From Macquaria australasica (taxonomy: Eukaryota; Chordata; Actinopteri; Centrarchiformes; Percichthyidae), in NCBI GenBank assembly GCA_005408345.1, contig SEMN01000202.1, forward strand, positions 310,001 to 374,000: a stretch of DNA of 64,000 bases, read 5' to 3'. Within the stretch, counting starts at the first letter, position 1. Each line of letters begins with the position of its first letter. The notes beneath the pieces were generated by a model. It saw nothing but the letters and a program-made list of their open reading frames with translations. It was not told the origin of the DNA and made no database searches. Made by a program: the position numbers and the translations under genes. Of the stretch, positions 13,429 to 25,300 are shown piece by piece.

Positions 13429-15859
13429 GGCGCTTCATACTAGTCCACGCTCTCACCGGTCCAACATGCACTCACCGGCGCGCGTCAGGGCGCGGATCCT
13501 TTGCTCATACTTGTTTGGGTGCGTCCACACTCTCTCTGCTCCTCTGCTAAAAGTGTAGCCCCAGAGAAAGACGAAGAAGAAGTAGGAATATTGTCTGAAA
13601 CGTTCACCTGATGCTCAAAACCAACTGGTTGCTGCTGTGAATATGAGAGGACACCAGTTGTGCCCACTCCAGAGGCTCCACACAGGTTCGAAGCGCGCAG
13701 GACAGCACGACAGAAACATCGTGCAGCAAACAAGAACACTTCAAACCTCCTCACCACTCCATTCTTCTGTTTCCCACTCTTTATCTTTCTCTCAAAACAC
13801 TTTTCTCTGTTCCTACACAGACTGCGCCTCTGTTAAAACCCATTGCCAAAGAGGACTACGTCAATGGCTCTTAAGTGAGACCCCACCCTCACCAAATCTA
13901 ACCAATGGAGGAGATGTGCTGTTGAATAAAGATAGAAAAAGACTCTCTGTGACATTACAGTTTTCAATTGGGTCACTAATGCATTTAAAACATGTGGAAT
14001 CTTTGGTAGGGAATTAATTAGCCAAACAATCTGTCTCTCATCGGAGACATTTGGACACTCTCCACTGAATTCAGAAGCTATGAATATTACCAAACTCACA
14101 GTCAGCTGTCACACCGGTGAAGATGGAGGGTGGGGGAGGTAAATAATTGACACAACGGTCCTTCTCTGTGGTGCACTAACGCCAAACAACCAAACCCTCG
14201 CGGAACAGAGAATTAAAAAAGCAACTAGATGCTTGGCGAGTGCGTGTTACCCCCACTGTATATCACACAGGTTGATGGATTTCCCAAGAGTGTCACAGGA
14301 GAGCAGGATGGTGAGTTCCAAGTAAGCATGGATGCAAATGGAAATGGCATTAATGGCAATGTGCGTTTCAACATATAAAGCAAACAATGTGGCATTTAAA
14401 AAGTAGAAGAAAAATAAATTGCATGTTTAGTGAGAAATAAATAAAACATGTGAATAACTTTCAAAATCTCCATCTCTCAGACATACACACACAAACTCTT
14501 CCCTCCTCTGCTTCTGATTTTGATCATGCAGCTGACAAATTGGTTTATTAAACATGAAAAAAAAAACCCCACCAGATTAAAGACATGCTTAATGCATCTC
14601 TGAGCCAGATGGAAGGTTGTCAAACCAGCGGGGATGGCTTCGACTGGCAAGGTGCCTCAGGCTTGGTAAAAAAAAAAAAAAACTCTCGATGGTACTGCCA
14701 GCCTGGTTTCTGTAGAAATCTGGCTGATTTCACCCTGCAGTTCATCTTAGAATAAGAATCAGCTATGTTTGTGTTTGTCAAATTAGTGCGAATGCCTCAC
14801 ATTTATAGAAACAACTGTAAAACTAGCAATTCTGCAGATAAAGGCTTTCAACAAACCAAACCACCTGAGATAACAGAGGTGCAACACTCAGGCGGCCTCA
14901 TTAAACTTCAACTGTTGCTATTCCTATAAAGCTAAAACCATGAAATGCCCTCAGAATAGTGCAACACATAACTGAAAGGTAATGGCCACAGGGGCTTTTG
15001 GGATATATGCCCTAATGCTGTAGTAATACAATGTCATGTTATATTAGCTACATAGCAAGTAGTCTGAGCAGGAATAAAGAGAGGTATGAGGTTAGGACAG
15101 TTCTTCACTGTTTCTACTCTCAGTCCACTATTTCTCAGTGGATCTGTCTCTCTTGCTTTAGTTCCTAGATAGGTTAGTTCCTTTTTAGAGCCAAGTTCCC
15201 ACATGCTGCCAGGTGAATTAATGAACACCACTAGGGTGTCAGTTTTAATTTGTAAGGTACTTCAAATCTTTAAAGATCCCCTCCAGACATATTGGAATAA
15301 TGGTAACAGTTAATGTCTCCTACTTAAATGTAAAGTCCACTCTCAGTGTATGTGCACTGGAGGGTTCAAGTTTCCACATCACACTTGTGTAAGTTACATA
15401 CTGGACCACGATTGGCTCCTAAACTATATATATAGTTGTGATGTCACAACATGGTGCTCGCACGTCCTCACGTTAAACTCAGATTTAAGGCGAGCTCAGA
15501 GAAACTGTCCCCCTCCAGCCGATGGATGTGAAAACAGCCTTCTAGTGTCAAACTCTGCACATGCACCAGTCTGCACAGTGAAGCTCAAACATCCAAGTGA
15601 CAATCAGCGAAACACATTTCAGTGGAGGGGGACTTTAAATGCTATCTAAATAAACAGTTTGAGAAGGTGTCAGGTGAAAGAATGAGCCGAAAACAATGTT
15701 TAAGACTTTTGATATCAAGTTTTAGCCTTTTAAGCCCTTTTTATGCAATTGGAATATACATCTGTGATAGATTATGTCAAGCAATGGTAATTTGACACTT
15801 CTTTCTTTGTTTCTGCCTTAATCTACTCTTTGTGTGGCTGCTCAGATGGTCCAGTTTTC
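13429..15859. other. cacng4 5' flank and intergenic region
   Basis: About 70-300 bp above the cacng4 start codon is GC-richer (around 13470-13500) and is likely 5'UTR and promoter, but I cannot place a TSS and see no TATA box. The rest is AT-rich with homopolymer runs and no gene, RNA gene or repeat that I recognise. Confidence 0.45.
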
Positions 15860-16370
15860 CAGTGGTGGAATTTAACTAACATTTACTCAAGTAGGCCTAC
15901 TGCACTTAAATACAATTTTGACGTACTTGTGCTTTACTTGAGTATTTCCATTTTATGCTACTTTATCCTTCTACTCCACTACATTGTTGAGGCAGATATT
16001 GTAGTTTTTTACTTTTGTTTGATAACTTTAGTTACTAGTTAGTTTGCTGATTTAGATGATTAATACAAAATATAATCAACTAATACATAATGATATATTA
16101 CTATGGATTAAGCTACCCAGCAATATATAAAGTAGTTGAAATTAGCCCCACCTTTACCTGCTGCAATATTAATAATGCTTACACATTAAATCATTATTAA
16201 TAATAATTAAGTGGTATTACATATATTATTCTGAAACTGACCATTCTGCATAATGAGTACTTTTACTTTTGCTACTTTAAGTATACTTTGATGCTAATAC
16301 GTTTGTACTTTTACTTAAGTAAGATTTTGAATGCAGGGCTTCTAGATGTAGTACTTGTAACAGAGCTTGT
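15860..16370 (+). mobile_element. hAT-type MITE (CAGTGGTGGA family)
   Basis: Begins CAGTGGTGGAA, followed by the 'acatttactcaagta ... gtactttacttgagta ... ctactccactaca' series that marks a very common teleost non-autonomous hAT element. The far end ('acttttacttaagtaagattttgaatgcagg') is recognisable but the terminal inverted repeat is lost, so the 3' limit is approximate. It ends about 500 bp upstream of the BED/hAT-like gene. A second, inverted copy lies in aimp2 intron 1 (24548-24750). Confidence 0.75.
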
Positions 16371-16599
16371 TAATTGCTACTTTTATTTGCTTTTATTCAT
16401 TTCTTCCGCCGCTAATGTTTTCTGCTGGTTATTACTAAGTTATAACTGACTGGATGGTTTTGTATCAATTAAAACGTTGTGGCATTTTTTACTTCCGCGG
16501 CCCTGATGGTGACGGCAGCGCGCTGCAACGCTGGAGGAAAAGGAAACGCTGGGAAAAGTACAACCATGAGTGCGAGCAAAACACACAAGGAGGGGACCG

Positions 16600-16642
16600 T
16601 GACGTCATGGGGCGGGCGCCCACTTGCGTCAGACGCATGCGT
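16600..16642 (+). promoter_or_regulatory. CRE, GC box and palindromic ACGCATGCGT upstream of the BED/hAT gene
   Basis: A perfect CRE (TGACGTCA, 16600-16607) is followed at once by an SP1-like GC box (ggggcggg) and the palindrome ACGCATGCGT (16633-16642, NRF-1-like). This lies in a CpG-rich stretch 250-290 bp above the chosen ATG. There is no TATA box. It resembles a housekeeping-type vertebrate promoter rather than a bare transposon end. Function is inferred from motifs only. Confidence 0.55.
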
Positions 16643-16891
16643 AGTGCTCCACTGTGCCCGTTCTCGTAATGGATTTTGCGGCCTGTCAACGCACATGTGC
16701 GAAAGTAAACAGTGACAACGGTGGCCTCTCCTTGTTCGTTTCCTGGGCAACATCTGAACAAAGGCCTGCCCCTTTTCATGAGGATTTCTCTACCGCCATC
16801 GTTACTTTACGTGTAATCACGATTACTAAATCGGATTACGATACTTTTATTATATTTCAAGGCGTCAATAACGGCAGAGATTGCGTCCGAA

Positions 16892-19117
16892 ATGGATGTG
16901 GATCAACATGAAACCAGCGGCGAGACTAAATCGGCCATGCATACTTGGCGTTATCGCCACCATTTCACGTACAAGGCAGATCAAGGAAAAAATATCATCG
17001 TCCAGTGTAATCTATGTCTGCCGAGGGTAAATCTGCTATCCACGTCGAAAACCTCCACATCAAACCTAAAGAAGCATTTAGATGTAAGTTACAGAAAGTC
17101 ATTTCCCTGTCATGATTTCCTGTACCCGTCAGGTTAATGTTTAAAGAGTCAATGAATGAATAGCTGCCCTGCTGATTAACAGCGTTACATTGCAGCTGCA
17201 TGGTACTCGTGGCGCTGGAGGCTCTTTATGTTCAACGTCGCTGAAAAAAAAACCAAACCAAGAATTTTACTTTGCACAAGTGTTGTTTTGAGTTTTGTCA
17301 TCTCAGTTGAAGTTTGCAAACTTATGGGAACTCGAAATATAGGCTACAAATGGCACACCTCCAGCAACTAACATGAAACTTTGTTTGTGCGTTTTCTCTT
17401 TCAGAGAACACACTTGGGCTGTGAAGCCAGGCCTGATGCCAAGAGGGGAAGGAAGAAAGAAGAGCACAATGGCGAGGAAAGTAGGCACTGCCAGCTCAAG
17501 AAACTCAAAGCCGAAATCATCTCCAAATGCATGACCCAAGCAAAGATCGATGATCTAGTTTTTAACTTCATCGTGGAAGACTGCCAGTCATTTTATGTGC
17601 TAGAGCAACCTGGCTTCAGGAGGCTGATTGCAGGCTTAACTGAAGGGCTAAAGTCCATGGACAGGGTGACCTTGTTTACAAAGGTGGACCAGGGTTTCTC
17701 CAGGATGCGGGAAGAGCTGATGGCGAAACTCACCAACATCCAGTACGTGTGCACCACGGCTGACATCTGGACAGCCAACAACAGAAGCTTCTTTGGGATG
17801 ACCTGTCACTGGATCGATCCAGATTATCTGGAGAGGAAATCTGCCGCCCTGGGGTTTGCACGGCTGCAGGGCAGAATCACATACGACACCATTGCCGGAC
17901 GGATACATGACATCCATGTGGCATACAATATAGAGAGTAAAGTTCAGACCACGGTCACCGATAACGGCAGCCCCTTTATGAGCGTGTTCAAAGAGTTTGC
18001 GGTGGATGTCACGGAAAGTGACGATGACATTGGGTTCTACGAGAACGTGAGCGCCGTCCTCGAGGGTGAGCCGGAGCAGGACATGCTCCTGTTTCTGCCC
18101 ACTGTGCAGCGCTGTGCATCACACACCCTGGAGCTGATTGTCACTGAGGACTTCTGGCAGGCTGTGTCACAGGGGCCTATGTGCCAGCTGCATTACAGCG
18201 CAATGGCCAAGGTGTATGCCATATGGAGCAAATGCCACCATCTCCAGGTCGGTATGGATGCAGCAGAGGAGATAGGAAAGATGGCACTTGTTGTCCCAGC
18301 TGTCATACGCTGGAATGTGGAGTATTGTGCTGTGCAGAAGATCGTCTCCCTCAGTGAGCGGGAGCTGACGGAGCTCTGCGCCCGCCTGGAGGTCCCACGC
18401 ATGCAGCCCGAGGAGATGGCCTTCCTGAAAGAATATGTGACTGTGTTCCACCCGCTCGCTTTTGCACTTGAACTTTTCCAAGCGGAGCAGAAGTGTTACC
18501 TGGGTCTGGTCATCCCAACCGTACTCAGTCTCAAGAACAAGTTAAATGAGCAGAAAGACGCTGCAAACTACTTCGGCGATGTCGTCAGCGCCATTGTGGT
18601 GGCTATTGATGTGCGGTTCCAGGAGCTGTTTGCCAGCACAGAAGCGAAGATTGCGACAGCGACGACTCCACAGTTTCGTTTGTGGTGGATGGCTGCCTCT
18701 GAGAGGGAGGAGATGTGCGCCCTGTTGGCTACAGAGGCCTCCCAGGTGGACCCCTGTAGCGTCACCGAGGTAAAGACCAGCCGCAATTTGTCAACCATTG
18801 AGTCTGAAGACGACTTCTTCAGCTACGGGCCTGTCAAGCCCGCCATTCAGGTCCAGCAACGGGGAGTGATGGAGGAGATCCGCAAGTACGTCGAAGGAAC
18901 GGGGAAGAGCCTAGAGTGCCTGCAGGACTTCCCCAGAGTGAAGCAGCTTTTCCTAAAATACAACACCACCCTGCCATCCACGGCCCCTGTCCAGCGTCTC
19001 TTCAGTCAAAAAGGCAACCTGGTCACCTCACAGAGAAACTTTCTGACTGACGACTACTTCGAACGCATTCAGCTTTTGAGATACAACAGCAACGTGTGCA
19101 CTTTGGTCCCTGTGTGA
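16892..19117 (+). CDS. BED zinc-finger / hAT-transposase-like protein (ZBED-like), 2 exons, intact
   Basis: Exon 1 is 16892-17083 and exon 2 is 17405-19117, joined by a 321-nt intron with gtaagt donor and pyrimidine-tract cag acceptor; 634 aa. The BED finger spans about residues 19-67, with W19, C39, C42, H62 and H67. It is completed only after splicing, because the last His is coded in exon 2. The RNase-H-like core of hAT transposases follows: a DIW block (D184), a TDNG block (D250), CASHTLEL (C301/H304) and RW (366-367). The hAT C-terminal dimerisation region is at about 556-626 (TAPVQRLFSQKG). The frame is open throughout. It could be a recently active autonomous hAT transposase or a domesticated ZBED1-like DNA-binding protein. 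I could not settle the catalytic glutamate or find terminal inverted repeats. The start codon follows the first ATG in frame with the finger. Confidence 0.85.
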
Positions 19118-19136
19118 ATACGTTACCGGACACACA

Positions 19137-19164
19137 CTCTCTCTCTCTCTCTCTCTCTCTCTCA
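19137..19164. repeat. (CT)n microsatellite just 3' of the BED/hAT gene
   Basis: Short CT run that begins about 20 bp after the stop codon. Confidence 0.9.
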
Positions 19165-19254
19165 GCCTTTTAATTAATGCAGAATCAAACCATATTGTGC
19201 TCAGATCATTACAGGAAAACCCAGAGTAATAGGCCTATCTAATTTCAGACAATT

Positions 19255-19400
19255 TAAGTTATTCTTTATTGATCCCCATAGGGAAATTCATTCTTACCCA
19301 TCCTAAGTGTTAGGAGCAGTGGGCAGCGTCCGGGGACCAACTCCAGTAATAAGGCAGTGCCTTGGTCAGGGGCACTGACAGGAGAATTAACACACATGTT
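19255..19400 (+). repeat. Degenerate dispersed repeat, LINE-tail-like
   Basis: Carries 'ctttattgatccccatagggaaattc' and 'agcagtgggcagcgtccggggaccaact...ggcagtgccttggtcaggggcac'. These phrases are shared by many teleost interspersed repeats, probably non-LTR element 3' tails. There is no coding remnant. Limits are approximate. Confidence 0.5.
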
Positions 19401-22103
19401 TTGATGACTCTGAATTTAGCCCAGATGTGTTTTCTAATACTCCTCCCCTACCTGTTTTGATAGGCATACATCTCCCGCTCCTGAATGGCCTAATTAAAAT
19501 ATCTAATTGACAATCATGGACGATGGCATTCAAGGACTGAATATACTGACAAAAGCATCTTTCCATCTGTGCTATTGTTGTGATTTGAAGTAGCCACAGG
19601 GTTAAACTGAAGTGATCTTGTCTTTCAGTTAAGCTAGTTTGTTTTTTCTACAGCTCTTCAATGAGAATGCATCTCCCTGTCTGTATGTTTTATATCATAT
19701 ATAAAGAGACAAGGAAAGAGCCTTTTTTTTTTTTGTCTGTGTCTCGCCTCTTTTCATCAAAACCAATTGGAAACCAAAAGTAATTTGATTAGTGACGGGA
19801 TGGAATCGGCTGCCTTATTTGCATGCAGCCCCGACTGCATCAACAAGATACTGATTACCGTTTCAAAGAAGCCTGTCCTTGTGTGCGAGGAAGACAGAGA
19901 GAGGGCACAAACGGCAACATTTACAAAGCTGCAGAGTCCCCAGTGTTTTCCTTGCCATGTGCCCAGATGTCAGTTAAGAGCTTTCGTCTTGTCAGGCAGC
20001 TGCCTGGAGACCAACAGGAGGCTGTCAGAGCATACAAACACACACTCATACACAGGCTGTCTGGACCCGAGCTGTCAAAAACACGACACTTCTGAAGATG
20101 CAAAACCAACCCTGAGAGAGTATGAAAAGCCCTGGGATTTGCTTTTTCTTCTTTTCAACATCATTGTATGTATGACTCTATATGTATATGTTCTAGTTAT
20201 GTTTTTTTCTACGACTTTCCCTGCAGCAGCCAGAAAGGCAGAGATATAAAACTCCCCAGCAGTGGACTGCTGTGAACCTGACCTCACTGCTCTAAGATGT
20301 ATTATCCTCGAGAGACAGGGCATTGGGATTCTATTCAACAACACGTCAGCTGATAAGAACAAAACACAGCTTGAACAACCGATTGCAGAGAAAGAACACA
20401 GTAAATGTGTGTAGCTAAAGGATTGCAGCAGAAAACAGTATTGTCACGTTACCAACACAATACAGCCATGCAACCAGCTCAAAACCGAGTTGCAATTTTA
20501 GATGAAAATTGCAGTGTTAAACAGGTTTAGGGAGTAAAAAATAGACTTAACTGATAACAAAGACATTGGGATCTGCAGCTTGGTGTAAAACAAAAAAGCT
20601 GCAATAATTACATTACACATGCTAGAAAATAGGTCACTAACTGTTGGATGACTAAATCACATTTGAAGTTAAAAGTACTTTCAGATTGTAGATACAAATA
20701 TTTTACAGCTTTTAAATTAATCTCGTGATTGTGTTTGAAGATAAGAAATCTTCAATATCTTCTATAAGTTTTAGTTTTCCACATTACATTTAGAAAACTG
20801 TATTGTCTGTATCCATTAGAATGTGACAAAAATGTGCTTTTTATACAGGATTTGTAGAGTTTGTCAGTACATCCACGTTGAGTGAAGAAAGGTTCAGGAA
20901 CAACTAAATGTTATATTTAAAATAGTTTCTGTAAGTGGTATCGTTTCAGCTGGAATGTAAAAATCTCACATCACTTCTCGCTTCCCTCCCCGGTGGAAAT
21001 GATCAATGTGGCAATTGTGCACATTGCAATAAGACTTCCAAAACAAACTCATTCAACCATCCACATAACGATATAAAAAGACGTTAATTGATTCAGTCAT
21101 CACGTGTGCCTCCACACGTTGTACTTAATACGCATTAGTGAACACAAAAGTGCCGTAAGGCGTAGTGACCACGACTGTCCTGTTGCTGTGCATTAGTGAT
21201 GCCAGACGCAGCATTTCAACTCTGAAGTTTCACAGCAGCGAAAAGGTTTCTCTTCCACCTTGGTGAGTGACTTTGACCTGCTCTCAAAAAAACAAATTAA
21301 ATTACAAACACTGAAGCCAGAAGGTGTTAATGAGGCCTTTCTCCTCAGTGAAATGTTGACTACCTCATTACTTCTTTTTTTTTTGCAAGTCAGGTGGAGT
21401 GGAGATTTTCCAAAGGTGTGAGTTTGTGCGTTAACTTTGTCATGGAAGAACCACCTGTCCAGTGTTTCCCTACCTTGCACTTCATGTATGGTGGGATGAG
21501 GTGCAGCTGCTTGGGAATCAGCAGGTGAATAAAGTTCATGAATGGCGATATGTTTGGAATTGATCTTTAAATGTATAAATGACCATCCTGCCACCTGTTG
21601 GACACAGAGGTGCACTTCAGTAAATGCCAGTAGTTTCGGTTACTTGAAATCTGTTTTCAAAGTAATCAAACAGTGGAATAAAACAAACTCCAGGGCCCAG
21701 TTCAAAATTTGATCCAAAGTGGAAGTTTTAATGATTTCAGAAAAACAAATGGTACAAAGTATTACTTTTGAAAACACCTAGTAATACCTGTCACCACACA
21801 CATTTAGATCAGGATCATGTTAGGCACAAAGTGGGTGGAAGGTGTACAGTGTGTGTTAGACTAACAATGTCTGTCAGTACCTTTGATTTAATATTTAATC
21901 CATCACCCAGCCCTTGTCTTTACAGGCCTCTTATACTTCCTCCCTTGCAAAAAATAGCCTTAGAATCTCTTTGTTATACAAAAGCAGCATGGTGGAGACA
22001 AATAACTCCAAACATTTTGCTTCTACTGAGCCTTTGTCAGTGCAGTAATATATTACAGTAAGGAGGGAAGCATTAGAAGGTGTTCCAGACACGGCTGGGA
22101 TAG

Positions 22104-22109
22104 TTTAAT
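22104..22109 (-). terminator. aimp2: Candidate ATTAAA poly(A) signal of aimp2
   Basis: TTTAAT on the plus strand (ATTAAA on the minus strand) about 75 nt past the aimp2 stop codon. It is the nearest plausible signal I could find; there is no canonical AATAAA close by. Confidence 0.35.
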
Positions 22110-22180
22110 ATTCTAATGCCCTTCTCTCACTTTGCTTGGGTAAGTCACCCTTCTGGTGTCTGCTCCCGGGACAGCCCCAG

Positions 22181-24335
22181 TCACTGCAGAAGTAGCTTGG
22201 CAGGGCTGAAGTGGCCCAGGTTCTCACAGGACTTGATCCAGCGCTGGACGTTAGTGGGAGCAGAGGAGGCCAAGCCACTTTGCAGCACGCAGCAATAGCA
22301 GGCAATGTCGGCCAGGGAGAACTCCGGCCCGGCCAGCCAGGGGCTGCGGCCCAGGGCTGAGTTAAGGGCCCGCAGGACAGTGGCCCGCTCCTTGGCACTG
22401 CCCTCTGCCAGCTGGAAGAAAGCTATGTCCACCCAGCTGTCCACCAGTGTGGCGAGAGCGGGGTCACTGGGGTAGGGAGCGAGCAGCTTGAAGAGGAAGC
22501 GTGCCACGTTGGCCTCGCCCTCGATGGGACACATGTTCTGGACGCTGAACTTCATCTGTAGTTTGGGGACTGTGGATTGGGCAAAAGAAAAACATGTCTC
22601 ATGTTAAACAAGGCCGCAGGCATTTACAACATACCGACCGTGTCAATATGCTAACTATTGATATCATGAATGCAAAGCTCGTAATGGTTAGAAATAGCAT
22701 TCCTAAAACATAATGACACTTAACGAATTTGTACACAATTTTATGAAATTGAAAAAGCTTTACATGATTTTTGTCACATTAAAAAGCTGCAAAGCTTTGT
22801 TCTTGATAAAGAAAAAAGCTTCACCTCTTAATCACACAGTAAAATAGCTGAGCCCCTGCTCAAATGTCTTTGTGTCTGATTGCAGTTGTTATTGTTTGCT
22901 GTAACTACTTTGGCAGGGTGAAAGGTGTAATTAGTTTTATAATCTTATAAAAAACAAGTAGCAACCCACCTACACACTTTCACAAGAAATTACATCCAAA
23001 TTAAACAGCATAGCTGTTGTGTATCAGGACTGCGTGGCAGCAGCATATATAACTGCTTCAGGTATAGCATGGATATACTACACCTTCCTGTCTGCTTTGA
23101 TTTACTACCAGCTTCAAGCATGTAATTGTTGCACAATAGTGCACAAATGTCTTTGTTGCACTCCCTAGAGAAGTATTTTTTTTTTTATCCTCTCTCCCGC
23201 CTCACTTTCCCACACTCCTTGTCTTCTGTCCATCCCCTAACACACACTGCCTCTTTCACTGTGCCTTACCGTCTTTCCATATGAGGGTGAAGCCCAGCTG
23301 GAACATCTGGCGGGCATAGCTGTCTGCGTGATGTGGACCGAGACAGGACAGGAGCTGTGGCGGCACACCGGTAACGGAGGAGTGGACATGGACGGTGGAG
23401 AGCACCCGATAGCGCTGACACAGCAGGCTGTGGAGCACCAGCAGAGACAGGGGGGGCTGTGCCGGGTTGGCGTTTATGACGATGTCACGGAGAGCACCAA
23501 GGTCCTTGTGACATAAACAAGATAAAAAGGGGGTAAACAGGTGCAGTGTCCAAATTAAATAAAGTATTACAGCATTTGTCTACTGCAACAAGGCCAATAC
23601 AGCCTACTGCACAAACAGGCTGTGATCAGTCCACACCCTCATACCTGCTTTAAAGCAAATTCCAATGTGAGCAGGTTGTGCATGTTAACGTAGTATTTAT
23701 AACTGACAGGTAACTATGATGGGTGTGATCAGGAAAACATCTATAGACTGCTGCCGCCACAGAGAAAATGCAGTCAGAAGCGTACTGTAAGGTAGATGGC
23801 TCATGGAAGATAAAATCCAGCCTCACTAGTAAAAACAGCCTCTAGTTATGCCAATGCCTGTATGTAGAGCACACTAGAATTGTTCCCACCATATTTCTCA
23901 CCTTGCCCAGTAGTGTGTCCAGGTCTGTGACGCCTTTGAAGGTTGTGGAGCTGGAGCATTGGGAGGAGAGGCTGCTGCTGACTGTCAGGTCCAGATCGGC
24001 ATCTGGGGTGGTCACCGTCTTGGCCAGGCCCTCCACAGCTGCTTTCAGCTCGTACAGTTTCCTCATGATCTCATCCTGCCGGGCCTCCAGAGCTTTGACT
24101 GCTGGGTCCACCTCGCCGTTCTGGGGAGACAGAGAATTGCTCAGTTTGGCTGAAACCACAAATGGGAGTTTGACGTTGTGAGCATTGAACAATTCGAGCA
24201 CAATCCTGCAACAGTCTGGCAACCTGGGTGTACGCTGGTGTCCATACATTTAACTGTCCTTGCACACACAACATTGAGCCTGTACTGAGAACATATTTAA
24301 CATAATCTCAGTCTTGAGATAAACCCTACCAGTAT

Positions 24336-24377
<42 letters not shown>

Positions 24378-25161
24378 GGAGGATCAATCTCATGAAGAGA
24401 TTTTGAAGACTAGAATATGTGCCACAGCATTAATGTGTAAGTAGCATTTTACTGTTCTAGTTGAACGAGATGGAGCAAATTTGAACAATTTTATATTCTG
24501 TTGAGTAGTTTAATATATAACAATGCATCATATTTTATAGGTTGTGTGTGTAAAATCTTAATTTGTAAAGTACCTATAGCTGTCAGATGAATGCAGTGCA
24601 CTAAAAAGTGCAATATATCCCTCTAAAATGAAGTGGAGCGGAAGTATAAAGTGGCATGACATGGAAATACCCAAGTAAAGTACAAGTACCCTTAAAACTG
24701 TATTTAAGTGCAGTACTTGAGTAAATGTAGTTAGTTACATTCCACCACTGCACAGCTGGAGTAAGGGTCTCCTGTGTGCGTGTAAGTGCCATCACTTTAT
24801 ATCGTTTAATAACCTTCAAGTGTCGACGGAGCAGCGTAGTTATTGTTGCATCAGCCAGAAGCGAGAGCAGCGGTGCTCACTGTACTGACAAGCTAAGACA
24901 GCTAACGCTAGTACCTCCGTGCGAGACGCGCATGTATCGATACGCGAGAAACCACACGACGTTAACCAGCTGGGAACGAAAAAAAAAAAAAAAGAATTCA
25001 ACCATGTCGAAATGAAATTGGTCAACAGTTACCTGACACGCGTGTTCAGAGGTGCAGCTGTCCCCTCGCTGCGCGTGGACATTTGGTAACTTGTACATGC
25101 AGGTTGGCAAATCAGTCTTTACGTGACCACCACAGATGGGCTTTACCTGGTACATGGGCAT
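22181..25161 (-). CDS. aimp2: AIMP2 / p38, aminoacyl-tRNA synthetase complex scaffold (complete, 4 exons)
   Basis: Scaffold subunit of the cytosolic multi-tRNA-synthetase complex. It binds Lys-tRNA synthetase through its N terminus and other members through its coiled coil and GST-like domain. Minus-strand exons: 25161-25033, 24120-23902, 23504-23270, 22569-22181 (129, 219, 235, 389 nt); phases agree and give 323 aa (human about 320). Visible: the KARS-binding N-terminal peptide MPMYQVKP and LPTCMYKLPNVH; a coiled-coil-like segment in exon 2 (ALEARQDEIMRKLYELKAAV); a thioredoxin-like part in exon 3 (LSLLVLHSLLCQRYRVLSTVH); a GST-C-like part in exon 4 (SALGRSPWLAGPEFSLADIA, NVQRWIKSCENL). Intron 1 holds a hAT MITE and a (CA)n tract. 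The match to the family is clear end to end. Confidence 0.96.
24343..24376. repeat. (CA)n microsatellite, aimp2 intron 1
   Basis: CA dinucleotide run of about 34 bp. Confidence 0.95.
24548..24750 (-). mobile_element. hAT-type MITE fragment in aimp2 intron 1 (inverted copy)
   Basis: Ends in tccaccactg at 24750, the reverse complement of the CAGTGGTGGA end. It contains 'gtactttacttgggtatttcc' and 'catttactcaagtactgc' on the minus strand, the same order of words as the copy at 15860. The inner end is truncated, so the lower limit is approximate. It lies wholly inside the intron and does not touch splice sites. Confidence 0.78.
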
Positions 25162-25284
25162 GGCGGAGGACTGTCAAAGACAAACACTCAAACACAAAAC
25201 CCCCGGGGGACACACAGGCGTCTTCTGGCGACGCGCGACGTTGACAGGCAGCCGACAGCGGGTCGCGCAGGAAAGAGGCCGCGG

Positions 25285-25300
25285 TGACGTCACATCCGGT
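25285..25300 (-). promoter_or_regulatory. aimp2: CRE plus ETS site in the aimp2 promoter
   Basis: A perfect CRE (TGACGTCA, 25285-25292) abuts an ETS/GABP-like site (ACCGGATGT on the minus strand, to 25300). They lie about 125-140 bp above the aimp2 ATG in a CpG-rich, TATA-less stretch. This is typical of ubiquitously expressed genes. Inferred from motifs only. Confidence 0.55.

Larger units (their letters stand above)
19118..22103. other. Intergenic region between the BED/hAT gene and aimp2
   Basis: Contains one degenerate dispersed repeat (about 19255-19400) and several unsupported ORFs. The longest open stretches (19767-20249 plus, 21193-21615 minus) show no family motifs, no splice context and no plausible codon bias, so I do not call them genes. 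The strands converge here, so 3'UTRs of both neighbours probably extend into it. Confidence 0.45.

Noticed and set aside
16454..16779. Several overlapping open frames on both strands in the CpG-rich segment
   Set aside because: GC-rich promoter sequence gives stop-poor frames on both strands; none joins the BED exon with a good splice signal.
19767..20249. 160-codon plus-strand open frame
   Set aside because: No recognisable domain, no promoter or splice context, ordinary AT-rich spacer composition. Kept as noncoding.
21193..21615. 140-codon minus-strand open frame upstream of the aimp2 3' end
   Set aside because: No motif or family resemblance. Could be part of an old repeat but I could not name it.
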